Part shown: in pieces, positions 6,778 to 7,708 of the stretch
Layout: each line of letters begins with the position of its first letter
Position numbering within the stretch: the first letter of the stretch is position 1
Assembly (NCBI GenBank): GCA_041493205.1
Contig: JBGPYM010000146.1
Span: 1-7,708 of the forward strand
Reading direction: 5' to 3'
DNA length: 7,708 bases
Source of the DNA: JBGPYM01 sp041493205
GTDB lineage: Bacteria > Bacteroidota > Ignavibacteria > UBA10030 > UBA6906
Made by a program: the position numbers and the translations under genes
The notes under the pieces: model-generated
Databases searched by the model: none
The model's input: the letters and a program-made list of their open reading frames with translations, nothing else
Told to the model about the DNA's origin: nothing

Positions 6778-6804
6778 ATACCGCCCGCGGCGGGAAGATG
6801 CAAT
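6773..6804 (-). promoter_or_regulatory. Candidate Bacteroidota-type promoter for the lyase gene
   Basis: On the minus strand ATTG (6804-6801) is followed after exactly 20 bases by TATCTTCG (6780-6773). This matches TAnnTTTG at every fixed position but one. The ATTG overlaps the stop codon of the second DGPF gene. The leader to the ATG at 6719 would be about 45-50 bases. The spacer is very GC-rich and contains a 5-bp dyad (6781-6785 with 6789-6793). The element separates lyase expression from the DGPF pair upstream. Confidence 0.45.
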
Positions 6805-7208
6805 CAAATTCCATTAGAGGAACGGCGTTCCTCATGTGGCCCGTACCGGTTCTCGGCTCTCAATGCCTCTTCGATGGGCCGCACCTCGATGCTCCCCAGG
6901 CGGGCGGACGGCCACCGTGATGCGACCTGGATCGCCTCGTTGAGATCCCGTGCGGTGATGAGAAAAAATCCGCCCAGTTGTTCCTTCGTTTCGGCAAAAG
7001 GGCCGTCCGTGACGGACACGCTCCCCGCACGAACCCGCACAGTTGCTGCGGCCCGGACGCTTTGAAGCGCCTCAGCGGTGATAATATGCCCGCGGGCGCG
7101 GAGCTCTTCGAGGTACGAGAGCGTCTCTTCCCTGAGTTCCGCCCACTGATCGCTTGAGAGGGCATTCAGTTTCGATTCCTCTTCGTACGCCAGGCAGAGA
7201 TATTTCAT
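6804..7208 (-). CDS. DGPF/YCII-domain protein, second of pair
   Basis: The gene encodes 134 residues with the family's usual beginning (MKYLCLAYEEE) and the hallmark TDGPFAETKEQLGGFF at 67-82. The later VRPIEE at 109-114 is typical of the last strand. The fold is a small ferredoxin-like alpha/beta domain that forms dimers. No enzymatic role is established; these proteins are known mainly as partners encoded beside ECF42 sigma factors. The ATG at 7208 is chosen over an in-frame TTG at 7226 because it gives the canonical N-terminus and has AAGGA 8 bases ahead. It starts 18 bases after the stop of the first DGPF gene, so the two are almost certainly one transcript. The C-terminal tail from about 122 is charged and looks disordered. 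No export signal is present. Confidence 0.88.
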   Translation of the reverse strand: MKYLCLAYEEESKLNALSSDQWAELREETLSYLEELRARGHIITAEALQSVRAAATVRVRAGSVSVTDGPFAETKEQLGGFFLITARDLNEAIQVASRWPSARLGSIEVRPIEEALRAENRYGPHEERRSSNGI

Positions 7209-7226
7209 GTGATCATCCTTCGGCAA

Positions 7227-7643
7227 TTATTTCTGTTCGCCGACGCCCATTTCGCGGAACCGGTCGACAGCTTTGTTCGGAGCGAAGTCATCGAGTTCGA
7301 AGAGCTGACGCACCTCGATTTCTGCTTCCACTCCCTCACCCACCGGGTTGGGAAAACGCCTTGTCCACGCGAGGGCTTCCTCCTTCGATTTGACCTTGAT
7401 GATCGTGTAGCCTGCAATGAGCTCTTTCGACTCTGTGAACGGTCCGTCGGTGACGGTCCGTTTCGCTCCGGAATATTTGATGCGCCATCCCTTTGAGCTT
7501 GCCTGGAGTCCGGAGCCATCGATCAGCGCTCCCGCCTTTACGAGCTCCTCGTGATACTCCGCCATCGCTGTCATCAAGTCTTCCCGTGGCATGACTCCGG
7601 CTTCGGAGTCCTTGTTGGCCTTTACTATGATCATGAATCGCAT
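7227..7643 (-). CDS. DGPF/YCII-domain protein, first of pair
   Basis: The gene encodes 138 residues of the subtype that starts MRFMIIVKANKDSEAG. It carries TDGPFTESKELIAGY at 65-79 and a long helix with EYHEEL at 29-34. The ending IEVRQLFELDDF (99-110) is usual for this subtype. The ATG at 7643 is preceded by GGGAGGA with about 6 bases between; an earlier in-frame ATG at 7658 overlaps that ribosome site and is less likely. The protein differs clearly in sequence from its downstream partner, so the pair is not a recent duplication; both subtypes commonly occur side by side. The molecular role is unknown. Family context suggests a link with an ECF42-type sigma factor, but none is within the window. 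Confidence 0.88.
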   Translation of the reverse strand: MRFMIIVKANKDSEAGVMPREDLMTAMAEYHEELVKAGALIDGSGLQASSKGWRIKYSGAKRTVTDGPFTESKELIAGYTIIKVKSKEEALAWTRRFPNPVGEGVEAEIEVRQLFELDDFAPNKAVDRFREMGVGEQK

Positions 7644-7658
7644 TGAAGTTCCTCCCAT

Positions 7659-7708
7659 GAATTGTTGTTATTTGATCGCGGCTTATTCGTTTTTTATCGG
7701 GATGAGAG
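7659..7708 (-). other. AT-rich leader region of the DGPF operon
   Basis: The 50 bases before the first DGPF gene are much richer in A and T than the rest of the window, with a run of six T on the plus strand at about 7691-7696. This is expected of a promoter or leader. I see no complete TTG-N20-TAnnTTTG pattern, so the promoter may lie beyond the edge or the gene may be read through from upstream. Confidence 0.3.

Noticed and set aside
7209..7226. TTG start for the second DGPF gene
   Set aside because: The ATG at 7208 gives the standard family N-terminus and has a well-placed AAGGA; that ribosome site lies inside the proposed extension.
7644..7658. Earlier ATG for the first DGPF gene
   Set aside because: The five extra codons consist of the GGGAGGA ribosome site for the ATG at 7643, which begins the family-typical MRFMIIVK.
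1..7708. tRNA, rRNA, CRISPR array, insertion sequence, toxin-antitoxin or defence genes
   Set aside because: No cloverleaf, regularly spaced repeats, transposase or known defence domain was seen. The genes are ordinary metabolic and envelope types.

Overview
The window is a GC-rich stretch of a bacterial chromosome carrying seven protein genes, six on the minus strand and one on the plus strand. Every complete gene is intact, and no RNA gene, insertion sequence, CRISPR array or phage gene was seen. The host looks like a Gram-negative member of the Bacteroidota/Ignavibacteria (FCB) side of the tree. Three grounds support this: exported polysaccharide-degrading enzymes and two lipoproteins; the general character of the proteins; and, upstream of three genes, elements matching the Bacteroidota promoter pattern (TTG, about 20 bases, then TAnnTTTG). 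The phylum call is an inference, because no marker gene is present.

Layout. Positions 1-759 (minus) hold the first 253 codons of an exported family GH3 glycosidase of the beta-xylosidase/beta-glucosidase type, which runs off the left edge. Upstream of it, 833-1501 (minus) encodes a small NADP-binding oxidoreductase of the F420-dependent NADP reductase-like family. A 166-base divergent intergenic region follows, then 1668-2657 (plus) encodes a lipoprotein alpha/beta hydrolase of the prolyl iminopeptidase (S33) type. A perfect 17-bp hairpin at 2688-2728 separates it from the convergent gene at 2762-4234 (minus), a lipoprotein built of tetratricopeptide repeats. Next, 4389-6719 (minus) encodes a 776-residue secreted heparinase II/III-like polysaccharide lyase. 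Finally, 6804-7208 and 7227-7643 (both minus, 18 bases apart) encode a pair of DGPF/YCII-domain proteins.

How the genes may work together. The GH3 enzyme and the lyase suggest export-based degradation of plant or algal polysaccharide, or of glycosaminoglycan-like material. They lie about 3.6 kb apart with unrelated-looking genes between them and no SusC/SusD pair in view, so this is not a recognisable polysaccharide utilisation locus within the window. The DGPF pair is of the kind usually encoded next to an ECF42-type sigma factor; if one is present it lies beyond the right edge.

The most useful non-coding observation is a recurrent promoter architecture, ATTG-N20/21-TATCTTYS, before the GH3, peptidase and lyase genes. 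In each case a dyad symmetry lies over or directly after the -7 element. I found nothing that convincingly amounts to a new multi-gene system.
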